Assembly: GCF_910591885.1 (NCBI RefSeq)
Contig: NC_063281.1
Location: 6,730,700 to 6,794,699, forward strand
Origin: Bombus terrestris
Lineage: Eukaryota; Arthropoda; Insecta; Hymenoptera; Apidae
Direction: 5' to 3'
Length of the DNA stretch: 64,000 bases
Every line of letters starts with the position of its first letter. Positions within the stretch are counted from its first letter, which is position 1. A program made the position numbers and the translations under genes. The notes beneath the pieces are model-generated. The model worked only from the letters and a program-made list of their open reading frames with translations, did not search any database and was not told where the DNA came from. This document shows, piece after piece, positions 12,996 through 24,074 of this stretch.

Positions 12996-14636
12996 CCTCT
13001 TTCTGCCGATCCTCGTGCAGCGGCTTTAGAACGCGCCTGCAGGGTTATCGAAACGTAGCGAAACGTGGCCGAAGAGCAAGCTGCGATCAAGCCGTAACGC
13101 GGCTACGCGGATGCTTCGTCCCGATAAAGATATCTTTGGTTAAGGTACGACTCTAACGTGGGCAACCTCGGGGCTCTGGCTTGTTCCGCCGTTTCCAGGT
13201 ACCTGTAGTACCTGTAACGTTGCACCGGTGCATCGTGCACGCGGAACTCGAGCCACGAGGCCAGATAATTCTCGAGAAAAATTACGAGAGCACTTTTCGC
13301 CTCGCTTGTACGCGAACCACGAATGGATCTGTAGCATCGATTTCGAATCAATTAACTTTCGAACCCGACTAACGAGGGAGAAGGAGAAAGAGCAAGAGGA
13401 AGAACGAAGAGGAGTGGTATACCGCGAACACGAGGCAGATACGGAAAGCTGGATTCGATCCCGGCAAGATGGAACTACTACTTAAACCAGGCACTGGGTG
13501 TCCTCGTGGATCGTAAATATCGCGTCGGCCCCGGTAGTTGTAAAGCCACGGCAGGTGATTAAATAAGAAGAAAGACATCATTTGTCGCGTGTATCTGAAC
13601 CTTGATCGGGCCCCGTTTTACGACGTTCAGCCTTCGGGTTCGACGAGATAGAGGGAAACGTTCTCGCGTGGGGTGGAGGGGCACGGCGAAAAAAATCGTT
13701 GCCCTCGATTCGATTGGACCTCAGAGCATCGTCTGCTGGCCGGTCGACCCCTCGGACGCAGAAAGGCGTGTCGGATAAAAAAGGTTGCAGATTACGCGGC
13801 GAGTGCAACTTTAGTGGCATCGTAAACCGGTATCTTTACCACCAGACGCCCACGCGTCCACGCACTATCCTAGAGCGATCTGCCTATCAACTCGGCGTGA
13901 AAACTTGGTTTAACACTCTCGCGCACTTACCGCTGCCTTTCATGACAACCACGGAGAGTGGCCTCGGCCTTACCAACTCTCTCGCTCGTGGCACCCATTT
14001 CGCGTCCATACGTCTCCGCGAGATCGCTAAGATCGAAACGCAACCATCGTTGCCTCTCGAGCCAGAGGCGAGTCGGACGAACAATCGAGACGATCGATTA
14101 CGTATTCCGTTCATTCAATCGCACCGTTCCGACGTACTGTGTTACATCTGAGAGAGGAGGAACAATAATAGCGAGACTCGAAGAATGTCGCGTCGCACGG
14201 TAGCTGCCGACACGTTTGGCGAAAATTGGAGCTCTCGAGGATGAAAAAAGCAAACAGGAAAGGAAACAACGCGCAATAGTGTGCATAGGGCCACCTGTGC
14301 CAGCGAACCGGATGCTCCATTGACCATTGTCCAATTCTGTGGGCGGTACCGTCCTAGGAACGTAGCACAACGAGATTCTAAATAGAGTTTAGTTGTACCC
14401 AGTCAGGAGGCAAGATCGACGACACATTGTCGAAGGTGTAGCTCTTTCAGTGTTACGGAAGGAAAGAAGATACGCCACGAAAGAGAACTTCCCGTGAAAT
14501 TTTCCTCGTACAAACATCGTTTGAATCTCCGCTTATTTCTCGCCGAATTTAGACGAAGCATAGAGACGAAACTGAATTTCAACATTGAAAAGTAAACAGA
14601 TTCTATTCGTGAAAACGCTCTAAGGAAATTTACCTG

Positions 14637-14692
14637 CTAGCCTCGGGTGAGAACGATTTTTTGGGAACTAAAAATCATTCTCACGAGGCTAG
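14637..14692 (-). ncRNA. 56-nt hairpin, possible structured RNA
   Basis: CTAGCCTCG (14637-14645) pairs with CGAGGCTAG (14684-14692), TGAGAA (14648-14653) with TTCTCA (14678-14683), and GATTTTT (14655-14661) with AAAAATC (14670-14676), closing an 8-nt loop. There are 22 pairs, a 2-nt bulge and one C/A mismatch (14654/14677). On the minus strand that mismatch reads as a G-U pair, giving a 23-pair stem, so the minus strand folds better. The size is at the short end for insect microRNA precursors. The arms match no microRNA I remember. It could also be a small inverted-repeat relic. Confidence 0.3.
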
Positions 14693-15321
14693 ACGACGAT
14701 GGTTTTCGACGATGATCGACTTCGAATTTTTACGAGTTACTCGGGAATAGAGAACACTGGCTAAACGTTGGATACGGTGTTAATGGATTGGTTCTACGCT
14801 CACGTTGCAGCGCGTGGACCGTCTGTTGGGTCTCGATCGCACCTCTTACGCGGCCCAAAAAGAAGCGAGGCACGTGGTCTGCATTTCACGGTTTACCAAA
14901 AAATTAGCCATTAATTTACGCTCGGTCTATAGCCGATGGTCCGAGGCCTGTTCTTCTCTACCTAATAGTCTAGCCTAAATAGTCTAGCGCGGTAATCGGA
15001 GCCCACATGGTGTTTTCCAAGGGATTACCAAAATTTCAGAACGTGTCTACAAGAAAAATGCAGCAGATGATATACAGCCACGTGTACAACACGAATATTT
15101 GTACATGTGATTACGATGATCCTCCTAGAGACTGTTTTGAAGGGCCTTCTCTCGTCTTAGGAAAATACTAGAAGATTAACTACGAATTAGGAATTATGTA
15201 AAAACACCGTATTGTCCAGTCAAACTGGAGAACGCGTGCCTTCCAGGATTATAGCAACTTTCTTGTACAAAAACAATATCAGTTAGCGAAATTTTATACG
15301 TTCGAACATATACGATATATA

Positions 15322-15338
15322 AGTTTTATAATAAAACT
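15322..15338. repeat. 17-bp palindrome
   Basis: Perfect 8-bp arms AGTTTTAT/ATAAAACT around a central A, in an AT-rich spacer where such palindromes are expected by chance more often. Confidence 0.85.
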
Positions 15339-16052
15339 GTGAACAAATTTTACAAATTACGAGACATTTGATTATTCTATTTGACGTAAAACTGTAAACA
15401 CCGTCAATTCACTAACGTTATTAAGCAGTAAATTATCGTGGTAGAAAGCCGAGATCTCCCATAAAATACTTTCATCCAACACACAGTTTCTATCGTATGA
15501 TTTACTATAAAACAAGCATGACCTCTCGCGACAAGGTATTAACAATATCCGCCGTGTCCGGTGCGCACGAGCCAAGCGGATCATCAGCGGTTGTTCCGTT
15601 CGCCTCGTAACTTTCATCGTAATTACGCATTTTTACGACGGAGCTAGAAGCAGTCTCTGCCTGAAGCAGGTGCGATAGAGATCTCTTTCCGGCGAGACCA
15701 CCGGCGCACGTACATGGTCCTGTAACCACCTGAACCAACGCGCGGCGGTACGTTCACGGGGCTCGTTCCATTAGCCATCGGCGTGCGCCGTAAGACCTCG
15801 CCTCACCGAGAGATAACCCCTTCTGTCGGCGCGTCGAAATATTTTAATTCCCCGTGGATGGAAACGCCTCGTTCTCTCGCCTCGTCTGCGCTAACTCATC
15901 CGCCGTGTCGGTACCAGCCAACCGGCCGGACCAAATTACGATCCTTCGCGGCGAGAACGAGGCGTGGTTTCTCGTAAATTCCATAGCTGATAAAAGGATA
16001 CCGTGGAGACGGCACATGCCGAGCAACCGTGTGTCGCGTACCACACGGTCCG

Positions 16053-16070
16053 ATAATCGAGGTCGATTAT
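16053..16070. repeat. 18-bp inverted repeat
   Basis: ATAATCGA and TCGATTAT are perfect 8-bp arms around GG. The two arms carry ATTA/TAAT cores, so a paired homeodomain-type site is possible but unproven. Confidence 0.85.
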
Positions 16071-17104
16071 TTTCTATTCCCAACCTTCTCACCCGAAGGT
16101 TGCCTAGAACGAGTACAATCCCCGCCGCGTATCCATTTTTCCACATTGCTGAATACAAGCTATGCCCCCTATCAACTAATTCTGATCTCGGCCGACCGAT
16201 TTCCTCAGGTTCGACACGTCGCTGATTACGTATTTATATGCGTCGTTACCATGCATGTAATAAAACGTTCCTTTTTTCTCCTCGTTCCTCGATCAGGATA
16301 AACTATATATTTGCATGTGACAAACTGCTCGGGAGTCCGGAACCTCGTTTCACGACAACGTTCTCCAGCACCAGATAACGAAACGAACGATTTCGTTTGG
16401 GATCTAGGGCCAAAGGTTTCGATTCTTTGTTTAAAGTTTCCCTCGGTGCACGTGAAACCTACCTGCGCCCATAGATACCCTCGGTAAAAGGCATGCGCAT
16501 CGACGATCACGGAACCTTACTGCCGGCATAAAACGACGATCTTAGGAGCGGCCGCGATGCCATGAGACGTTATTGCGCAACACTTAAAACGGTCCAGCTC
16601 GTATCAACCCGCGTACACTGCCTCCTTCCCGGCGCATCTCCACCCCTTCAACGAAGATAAACAATGCGCCAGGGATTCTCGGACTTTTCGAACAGGATAT
16701 GGAACTTGAGAAGTCGGTTGGGAGACGGTCGGTTAAACGGCCGGTGCGCGAGACGTAGAGGATGAGTACCGACTCATAACACTCGCACGTATCTCCTCCA
16801 CGCCGCTGCCCAGAGAGAGATCCCGGATAAGATGGCGCCGTGGGTGGCCTACTCGCCCGGTAAGTAGTAAACGCCGAAGCGGACACGTAACCGCGGCCAC
16901 GAGCTGCACTTACACTCGCCTTTTTCTCGCCTAAGTGCCGTCCGCGCTAGGCGTTTCGCCGCGTTCATGCTGCAGGAGAAACGGATCGAGGGCAGCTCGC
17001 GATCACCTCTGGCGATTCGCGCCAACGATCGTGTTATGCTCTTTCGAAGAATATTCGACAGCTATAGGGGTGGATTTTGAATGACACGTAGTATTTGCTT
17101 GGAT

Positions 17105-17376
17105 TATAGAAAGATATTACGTTGAAACTTTGCAGATTTTTGGAGATTAACGAACTCGGTGCTATAAACTCGTTCTATTACGAATTGAAATCTTTTCAAA
17201 TTTTGATATATTTTATAATTTCTTTTCTAGTTGCTGATATGTAATTGTTCGGTGTCTTGATAGATTGAAAAACTAATTTCATACGTTCAAATTTTCCTCA
17301 GAGACATAAATATCTGTAGTTTATTTGTTGCGATTGCTCGATGCCTTGACAGATAGGAATAAAATATTTTAAGGAT
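17105..17376. repeat. degenerate tandem repeat, period about 90 bp
   Basis: TTGTTCGGTGTCTTGATAG (from 17245) matches TTGCTCGATGCCTTGACAG (from 17334), with 18 of 23 positions identical over the longer block. A weaker third copy around 17152-17172 (CTCGGTGCTATAAA) lies 91 bp upstream. TTCAAATTTT at 17195 and 17286 repeats with the same 91-bp spacing. The array is AT-rich, strongly diverged and not coding. Unit boundaries are approximate. Confidence 0.6.
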
Positions 17377-19810
17377 AAAATCTTCATTGCCGGAAGCCTA
17401 GTATCTCTAGCTCATACGGCCAATATTTCTTTCGAAGAAGACACAACGAAAACCACGTTGGAGGCTCATCTTCACAAGTATCGCTCCACAAACACTCGTT
17501 GCATCGTTTGGATATCCGAGATTGGTGCAGGTAGATGAAACCTGTCAGTGCAGGGCATATAATTACAGGATATTTAGTAGGCATTCGGATGCACCTGTGA
17601 GGAGGTATCCTCTCAAGGTGATCCGTATGGAAGGCGAGAGGGGTTTAAGTACACGAGGCATGGAATAAAATAGCCAGGCGTAGGCGAGTGTCCGGTTCCC
17701 TTTGTGTCCGCTACCTGTCTTAAGACATCGCCTGCTCCCTTCCTCGCTCACTCCTCTTCCACATCTGCCCCTCTATCCAGGTCTTCCTTCTTTTTCCCTG
17801 CACAAGCGTATTTACGCGAAGAGGAAGAGAGGACGAGGCCAGATCCTTTGATAGCACGGCATTCTTGCCCATTCGTCAGACATTTGATAGCTTCACGTGG
17901 GAGCCGCGGAATTCTTCGTGGAGGCTACCTTTATCCCCCAGACCTCTTCGACCGCGTTCGAGTGTCAGGTACGTGTGGTTCCTAGCGTCGATATTCCTTC
18001 CCGATACTTCACCGAGAGACCTCATCCTTTTTGCATCCTAACGCTCAACTCTACCATACATTACTAGAGACGTTTCTACCTTTACCACCGTAAACTCTCG
18101 TAACTCTTCGAGTTACCAGATTTAGTCGTGCACAAATTATTGCGCCACGGTCTCGTACACGTACCCGCTGGGTTACACATCGCGGTGGAATTTTCCAGGA
18201 AAACGCAGGCGGGTATTAAACGGTATACAAAAGCGGAGGGAACAACAAGGTTCCAGACTGCTTCCGCTCCTTCTATCCTAGCAACAATCCAAGCGTTACC
18301 GTTTGATAAATAATCGGGCATGCCAAAGTAGCCAGGCGGCCGTTTCCAGCGACACACGGTCTCACTGTGGCCGATTCACCGCGGCGAAATAATTAATGAC
18401 ACGCGTGCCATCGGCGGGACCGGCGATTTCGTTGTACCCGAGCGGAAAGTAACGCGCGGCGTTCGTCAAGCGTGCGGCGAACGATGAACGGTGGTGGATG
18501 CTGCGCGCTGGAATTTGCATAGCGGTTATCGTGCCGCGCGACATATGCTGGCGACTACCTAGAACCAGCCAGGGACTACCACGTTTGCGCCGGTGGACAT
18601 GGCCATGGAACGCATAAATAGAAGCGTACGCATAATGCACGTAATATATTTGTAGATCGCCATGATACAGGCGCGGTGGCGTACTGTACGGTGAAGCGAC
18701 GCGATCACCGTGCCGCTACGCCATACCACACGACACCACACCGCACCGTGGCACGCTACGATACACCATAACCTCGAGGGAACCATGCTCGTCTCTGTTC
18801 CGCTCGTGGTGGCCATAGTACGCCATGAAGGCAACGACGAACACCGCCATGTGGTGGGAGACGGCATATGGGCACGCGCCCAAGATCTGATAAGGTCGGC
18901 CTCTTCAATTGACTACAATCATGGGGGTTAGATATTAACTCGCGGGGATTCTTGCGCGCGGGATCGCCTGCCGCTGGCCAACGCCACGGGAATTTTCGCG
19001 TAACGAGAACCTGCAATTGACGGGGTGTTATCGTGATTACGGTGGAAAATCGAGTCGTTCACCGGTGAAGCTTATTGTAACTGGGAGATAAGGGGTTGAA
19101 GCTCGTTAGCGTATGATTTTTAGATAATTGTTACACGTGTTCGTTAGGAAGCCACCGTCATTTTTTAACGGACATGTGGTTGATTAGAAAAGAACGATCA
19201 ATTTGGAGAATAGGTTTGTTACGCGGACGTCTATTACGGAGTATATCTTCGTCAACGGAAGGAATTTTTATAGCAAACGAGGTACAAGAGGAACCAGTTG
19301 ATACATCGATTGACCACGCATCGTCATTGACGAACGACATCGGATGAGGTAATGAATGGGGTCGATTCATTAGTATCAATTTCATGCCCAATATGGTAGG
19401 CTCGGCCGACCGGCTGCTACTTGTTTTTGTCAAATTAATCGGCCTACAATTACCGTATTAGACGGGTCGAGGACGGCATAGGAGCGTTTCTCGTGTCAGT
19501 TGGTAGAACACAACATGCTGCAACTGAAACCGCGATGCATAGTGATGACAGTACGCTTCTGTTCGTTAAAAACGGGGCGATCACGTATGTCACGGTCGAG
19601 CAGGAAACCGACGTCGGTCATCCTTTTGTATATAGTTGAATTATCGCCTACGAAAGGGGTCGACCGTCTGTGTAGGCGCATAACATTAAAATTGAAATTA
19701 GTGGAACAAATGCTGAAACAACGCGACTGGTTAATTTGAAATTTCAAACAGAGAACATCGTAGCGAGCCGAGTAACCGTGGATTTCCTATTTCCACGATG
19801 CGACGTAGAT
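17377..19810. other. gene-free stretch
   Basis: No gene recognised. A donor-like site CAG|GTACGTG lies at 17966-17975 on the plus strand. GTAACTC-TTC-GAGTTAC at 18098-18114 is a perfect 7-bp hairpin. About 18700-18860 is rich in CCACAC/CACCAC words, which gives stop-poor frames on both strands. Candidate open frames are all below 105 codons and unrecognised. Confidence 0.6.
17966..17975 (+). other. 5' splice donor-like site
   Basis: CAG|GTACGTG, exon side ending at 17968. The upstream frame 17704-17985 is open but unrecognised. A weak candidate only. Confidence 0.12.
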
Positions 19811-19819
19811 CGCTAGGTT

Positions 19820-19841
19820 AGGTTCTTCGCGAGAAGAACCT
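19820..19841. repeat. 9-bp hairpin with GCGA tetraloop
   Basis: AGGTTCTTC and GAAGAACCT are perfect 9-bp arms around GCGA, which fits the GNRA family of stable RNA tetraloops. It lies in non-coding DNA, and whether it is transcribed is unknown. Confidence 0.85.
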
Positions 19842-21718
19842 CGCCTCAAGGAACAATTCACAGAAATCAATCGCGATCTGCCTTTCTACGAAGGACTCTT
19901 TTCTTCCGTGATTGAGTCCTCCATTAGAATTTCGCCCCGCGGCGGATCCAACGTTAAGCGAGATCTCTCACGGGGCAAGAGAGGTGAAACGAGACGAAGA
20001 ATAGCATACTGGATGCTGACATTCCAGCTGTGGAAGCTCCATTGGCGTTTCATGAAAAATTCCCGAGGAAAGCCTGCGAGACATCTCCATATTTTCCCGA
20101 ACAGCCGCCGAAACACTTTCGAACAAGCAACGAGACAAGAATAGAACGCGAAGTTGCATCACCGACAGCTCGAACGGAGAAAGGAGAATTCCTCTTGCGA
20201 TGGTTGCCCCCGGGATGCGAGAAAAATCCCACAGTTCGAGATGCACGAGAGACATTATACCTGTGATTGGTGTTGGTCCACACAACGATTCTGGACAAAG
20301 CACCTTGCATTGTGTTCCTGTCAAAGCCCGAGGGCCACGCTGGCCCCCTGATTCCAATCGTAACGAGATTATTGTAGGCGTTGAGCCATAGAGAATGCCC
20401 ATACAGTTCACAATAAGAGTCCCAGAATGAATCCCTGGTCCTTTTAAACGCTGTTGCTAAACTCCTCGGTGTTTTCCCGTCTCTTTCACCTTGCGTACAC
20501 AGCTTTTCCTTTCGCCCTCTTAGCTGCTAAATTTCGACGTTCTGTCAAAGCACCGGAAGGCAAGAATCACGGACAGGTACGAGGCTACCAGCGAAGACAG
20601 TTTATTTGGTATACAAAGAGGTGGGTGTGTATAAGCGAGTTACGATTATCCCGCGATCGAGACAGAGAATGGCGAGAAAAGGGGGAGAATATTTGCACGG
20701 TGATGCAATTTTGGCCTGGGTCACCATGCGAATCCGGCTTACAGCGCGTAAAATATCGGACGAGCGACTTCGCTGGGGACTTTTTTATTACCCTCTGGTC
20801 GGATTAACGGTTCCCCGTCTCTCGATCCTTGCGCTTATCTTCCTCGTTCCCGTATCCTGGATCACTCGAAAAATATGGAACGGCCTCGCGGAACAAGCTC
20901 GAGGTCGTCCCCCGAATGCCGGCGTGGCACTGATTTTATATACTCGTAAAACGAGCCGTATTTACGCGTTTATGAGATACATCGACGCCGGTGAGTTTTT
21001 ACAAACGGTTACTTTGTACGCCGATTTAACGTCTCCTTCGTCCTAGCCGGTCGGCCGAACTAAATATAGATTATATTTTTCGTTTAGACGGGCCAATTAA
21101 CTTCAGGACCAGCCACGGCCACCCACTTTTCGTCACGTAGAACCACCAGGATACCGTTCGTAAAATGGTTCGTTGCATGGTATCGTTTTCGTGCAACGCG
21201 CGAATAGCGTGTAGCGAAGAGTGCGGAGACTCGTCAGCCTAGCCACGAACCATCGTGTCTACCTGCTCGATCGTTCGCGACAGGGGGCCGGGGCTACCAT
21301 AATTCCAGCTTTACCATCCTCCGGCGTCATTAAGAGACGCGTGTTGTGCGTTAGACATCGGCTACCAGCGGACCAACTCCTTCCATGTAAACGTGACGAG
21401 ACCTTATCTTCTCGCCATCGTCTACCTGACCCCTTGTCTGGCCAGATGACACTTGGACCGATCTTCCGGTGGAACGTGTTTCCGTCTGTCTACCTTGCCG
21501 TATATCGTTCAGTGGAAATGAATATCGAACAGCGTGTGACAGCTTTTGCCACCAGTAGTCGTCGTTTGTGATGATGTAAACCAGATAGATGAGTCACTTA
21601 ACAAGAACCAGACCATGAAAATTAACGAAACGAGATTAGGGGAGGTGTACGGAAAGAGCAACTACCATTTGAGGTTTATCTTTATTGCGATCTTTTTATT
21701 GGCTATATCTGATTACGA

Positions 21719-21798
21719 TTAATTAGCTTTAATGGCATTAACAATTAGCGTCGTCGTTCAGAGTTAAACGATCGACTTATAATGGCATTGGTATTAGA
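21719..21798. repeat. AT-rich duplicated unit with ATTAG motifs
   Basis: TAATGGCATTAACAATTAGC (from 21730) and TAATGGCATTGGTATTAGAG (from 21780) are diverged copies about 50 bp apart. The first follows TTAATTAG at 21719-21726. The ATTA/TAAT cores are homeodomain-type half-sites. Regulatory use is inference. Confidence 0.45.
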
Positions 21799-22843
21799 GA
21801 TATAAAGGGCAATGTTAAAATAAAAATTGTGCATTCTAAAATTTTTACTTTCAGAGAGGATGCAATGAGTTCAAGGAGTTAGTCACGTCATTAACTATAT
21901 TAAAACCGAAGAAACCTGATGCCCAATGTGTTCCATCAGAACGACCCTCGCCCGTACATGTCCAATTAATTCAATGAGTGAATCAGTCCCCCACCTAGCC
22001 GCCTGGCTCGCCATGTAACGTTTTAATGATGCGCCACGTCTAGACCAGATGACTCTCGATGCTTATCTACCCTCTTGCCACCAGCAGGCACACCCCTGCA
22101 GCGAATCCCCCTGACATCGAGCACGTGCCACCGAGGAAAAGGGCACATGTGACGGAATACGCGATTGCTCGTTACCTTAGTGTCAACGAATGCCCCGTTC
22201 GAAAGTAGGGTTAATTTCTGCTTGTTGCGATCGGTCATTCGTTATGTCAGACGCTACGGAGATATCAAACGAAAACTTTTAGCCTTCTTTACTTCGATTT
22301 TACTAACTTTAACTGCGGCTGAGGGTATAAAAGTTTCGAAAACTAAATTCCTTGATGCACATAGAATTTTTTAGACAAAATTATCATTTTCAGACGACTC
22401 AAAAGCATCGTATAGCACTGGAAAAATGACAAGCTGAAAGACTACTGATCCGATTAGTTTTGATACAATTAATGTAATTTTAAACTGTAGCGCATTATTA
22501 GATAAAATCTACAAATTATTTATTAATTCATTCGGTACTGAACGGGGGTGTTCTCGTGCCACTGGGCTAATCTTCTTTCTATCTCTGAGTAGCGCCATAT
22601 TCTAAAATTTTCAATATCTTTATCTCAGGAAACTTCAAATATCCTCTCGTAATCTCTTCATCTTTAAGATTTCAAACATCAGCCCCGGAAAGAATCCGGT
22701 TTAAACGCTTTCTCTCTTCTTCTGTAATGAGTATTCAAGAAGGACGAAATTTCACAGTAAACTACATCGACGAGGGACACGATACAACCGGGACGATTTT
22801 GTCGGCGGCGATAATTGAGAATGACGTACAATACGTCCGCGTA

Positions 22844-22870
22844 CCGCCGCCGCGACCGCGATGGCGGCGG
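22844..22870. repeat. GC-rich 8-bp hairpin
   Basis: CCGCCGCC and GGCGGCGG are perfect arms around an 11-nt loop. It may simply be two short CCG/CGG runs on opposite strands. Confidence 0.8.
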
Positions 22871-22955
22871 CTTTTAAGATCTCAAGAGGCAGAGGGTGGG
22901 CGTACTAGAAACGTCGTTGCACGAGATTATATGCACGCCCGTTATATAGCGCGAG

Positions 22956-23053
22956 AAAGGCGGAGAACACGGATGGAAGGAGAAATAAAGAGACATACAA
23001 AAGAAACAGAAAGGAAGGGAGGAATACAGACGGAAGAAGAGGGAAGAGGAGGT
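22956..23053 (+). repeat. GA-rich polypurine tract
   Basis: Nearly all purines on the plus strand. It accounts for the Glu/Arg/Lys-rich middle of the 200-codon frame that crosses it. Confidence 0.75.
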
Positions 23054-23370
23054 TGGCAGACACGCACGTGGTGCGGCTCGCCTCATGGAATACGTATTAC
23101 CTTGGGGTGTCGGAATTATTGCCCCGTGGGCCGCGGTCGAGCCGCAAATGGGACAGGTTGTTTCGCGTTGGTGGAAACGGCCGATAAATCGCGGAAATTA
23201 AATCGACGCCATCGGCTGTCGATAGGCGTCCCGCGAGGACGACGTATGAGACACGTCGGCCACAAAGAAAACCGAGGACTGGCGGATTTCACCTTCCTAC
23301 CTGGTACACAAGTGTATCTGGATACATAATGACCTGTTCGAGCGATCCCAAAAGAGATCGTGTACCTGTG

Positions 23371-23767
23371 CTTCGGAGGGATGCCGATATTTTTAGTAGC
23401 ACCGGTGTACAAGACATAAGCGATCGTATGGTATCAGTTTTCTCTACTGAAATATCTTAATTATGCGACTCCCAATAAACAGAAAAAAATTTTAATGGAA
23501 TTCACGAAATACCAGTAATAGCTTCTGCCTGTAGAAAGGAATATCAGGATAATTTCTAAAAACACGATGATCACGATATGTTACAAATTACAGCAAAGTG
23601 AATTAGCGATGAATTAGAAAAATCTTGAACAAATTGACCATGCAGATTTGTTAAGGGTAATTCTAGAGGCGATGTTTATTTCTGCTTCAGAGGAACGCTG
23701 ATATTTTGATTAGCGCCAATACTTGGAGCTTAAACGATCGATGTTCTCTACCGAAACGCTTGGTTAT
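23371..23767 (+). repeat. diverged direct duplication, period about 314 bp
   Basis: Copy A (23371-23466) and copy B (23685-23767) share the blocks CTTCrGAGG, GCyGATATTTT, TAGCrCC, AGCGATCG/AACGATCG, TTCTCTACyGAAA and TTAT in the same order. Copy B lacks about 8 nt after CGATCG. The upstream flanks also look related. The unit has no long open frame. Simple tandem duplication of spacer DNA is the easiest reading; two copies of an unknown transposon remnant is the alternative. Confidence 0.7.
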
Positions 23768-24074
23768 ACAAGTTAGAGGACTATCTGAGATTCGTGAAAC
23801 GTACCAACGACTTTTAACCATGAAAAAGCGTGGTTTCCAAGAACACGCCAGTTATACGCGATAGTGTGATAAATTAACGATAGATTAGTAAAGCTTCGTA
23901 CAGAAAGGCCAACGAAGATGCATATAAACAAATGCAGTAGGATGTGAATGAACGTAACGAGGTTTTCTGTGAAGTTTCGCATGATGTTTCCATCACGAAG
24001 TAGCGTCAGTCAGGAAGACCTGGCCCTGACACTCGCGCGGTGGCCTGTATGGCGTTGCTGTCCAAGATCCCATC
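23768..24074. other. gene-free stretch
   Basis: AT-rich spacer with no frame above 70 codons and no repeat or motif that I can identify. Confidence 0.6.

Larger units (their letters stand above)
12151..14636. other. gene-free stretch with possible promoter
   Basis: No coding gene recognised. It holds the ACGTG cluster, a possible TATA promoter and splice donor (12712-12912), a CT microsatellite (12965-12995) and palindromes such as GCACCGGTGC near 13223. The DNA from about 13100 to 14370 is CpG-rich and stop-poor, so many frames stay open in both directions (for example 13699-14151, plus, 150 codons). Several overlapping frames on opposite strands argue that composition, not coding, is the cause. 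Confidence 0.5.
14693..17100. other. gene-free stretch
   Basis: No gene recognised. A direct repeat AATAGTCTAGC (14964-14974 and 14978-14988) has a 14-bp period. About 15160-15460 is AT-rich and contains the near-palindrome AGTTTTAT-A-ATAAAACT (15322-15338). ATAATCGA-GG-TCGATTAT at 16053-16070 has perfect 8-bp arms. Open frames at 15783-16301 (plus) and 15844-16158 (minus) overlap on opposite strands and show no motif. Confidence 0.6.
19842..23370. other. gene-free stretch
   Basis: No gene recognised. Many mid-sized frames overlap on both strands between 19886 and 21571 (for example 20606-21046, plus, 146 codons), as expected in CpG-rich, stop-poor DNA. About 21690-21800 is AT-rich with homeodomain-type TAATTA words. 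About 22370-22690 is a second AT-rich spacer. A 200-codon frame at 22727-23329 reads through a GA-rich tract (22956-23053) and has no recognisable domain. TATAAAAG occurs at 22326-22333 without an initiator at the right spacing. Confidence 0.55.

Noticed and set aside
19811..19830. TTAGG telomere-type words (TAGGTTAGGTT)
   Set aside because: Only two units; insufficient for a telomeric repeat and part of a small hairpin.
22727..23329. 200-codon plus-strand open frame
   Set aside because: It crosses a polypurine tract that supplies its basic and acidic middle, shows no domain, and minus-strand frames are open opposite it.
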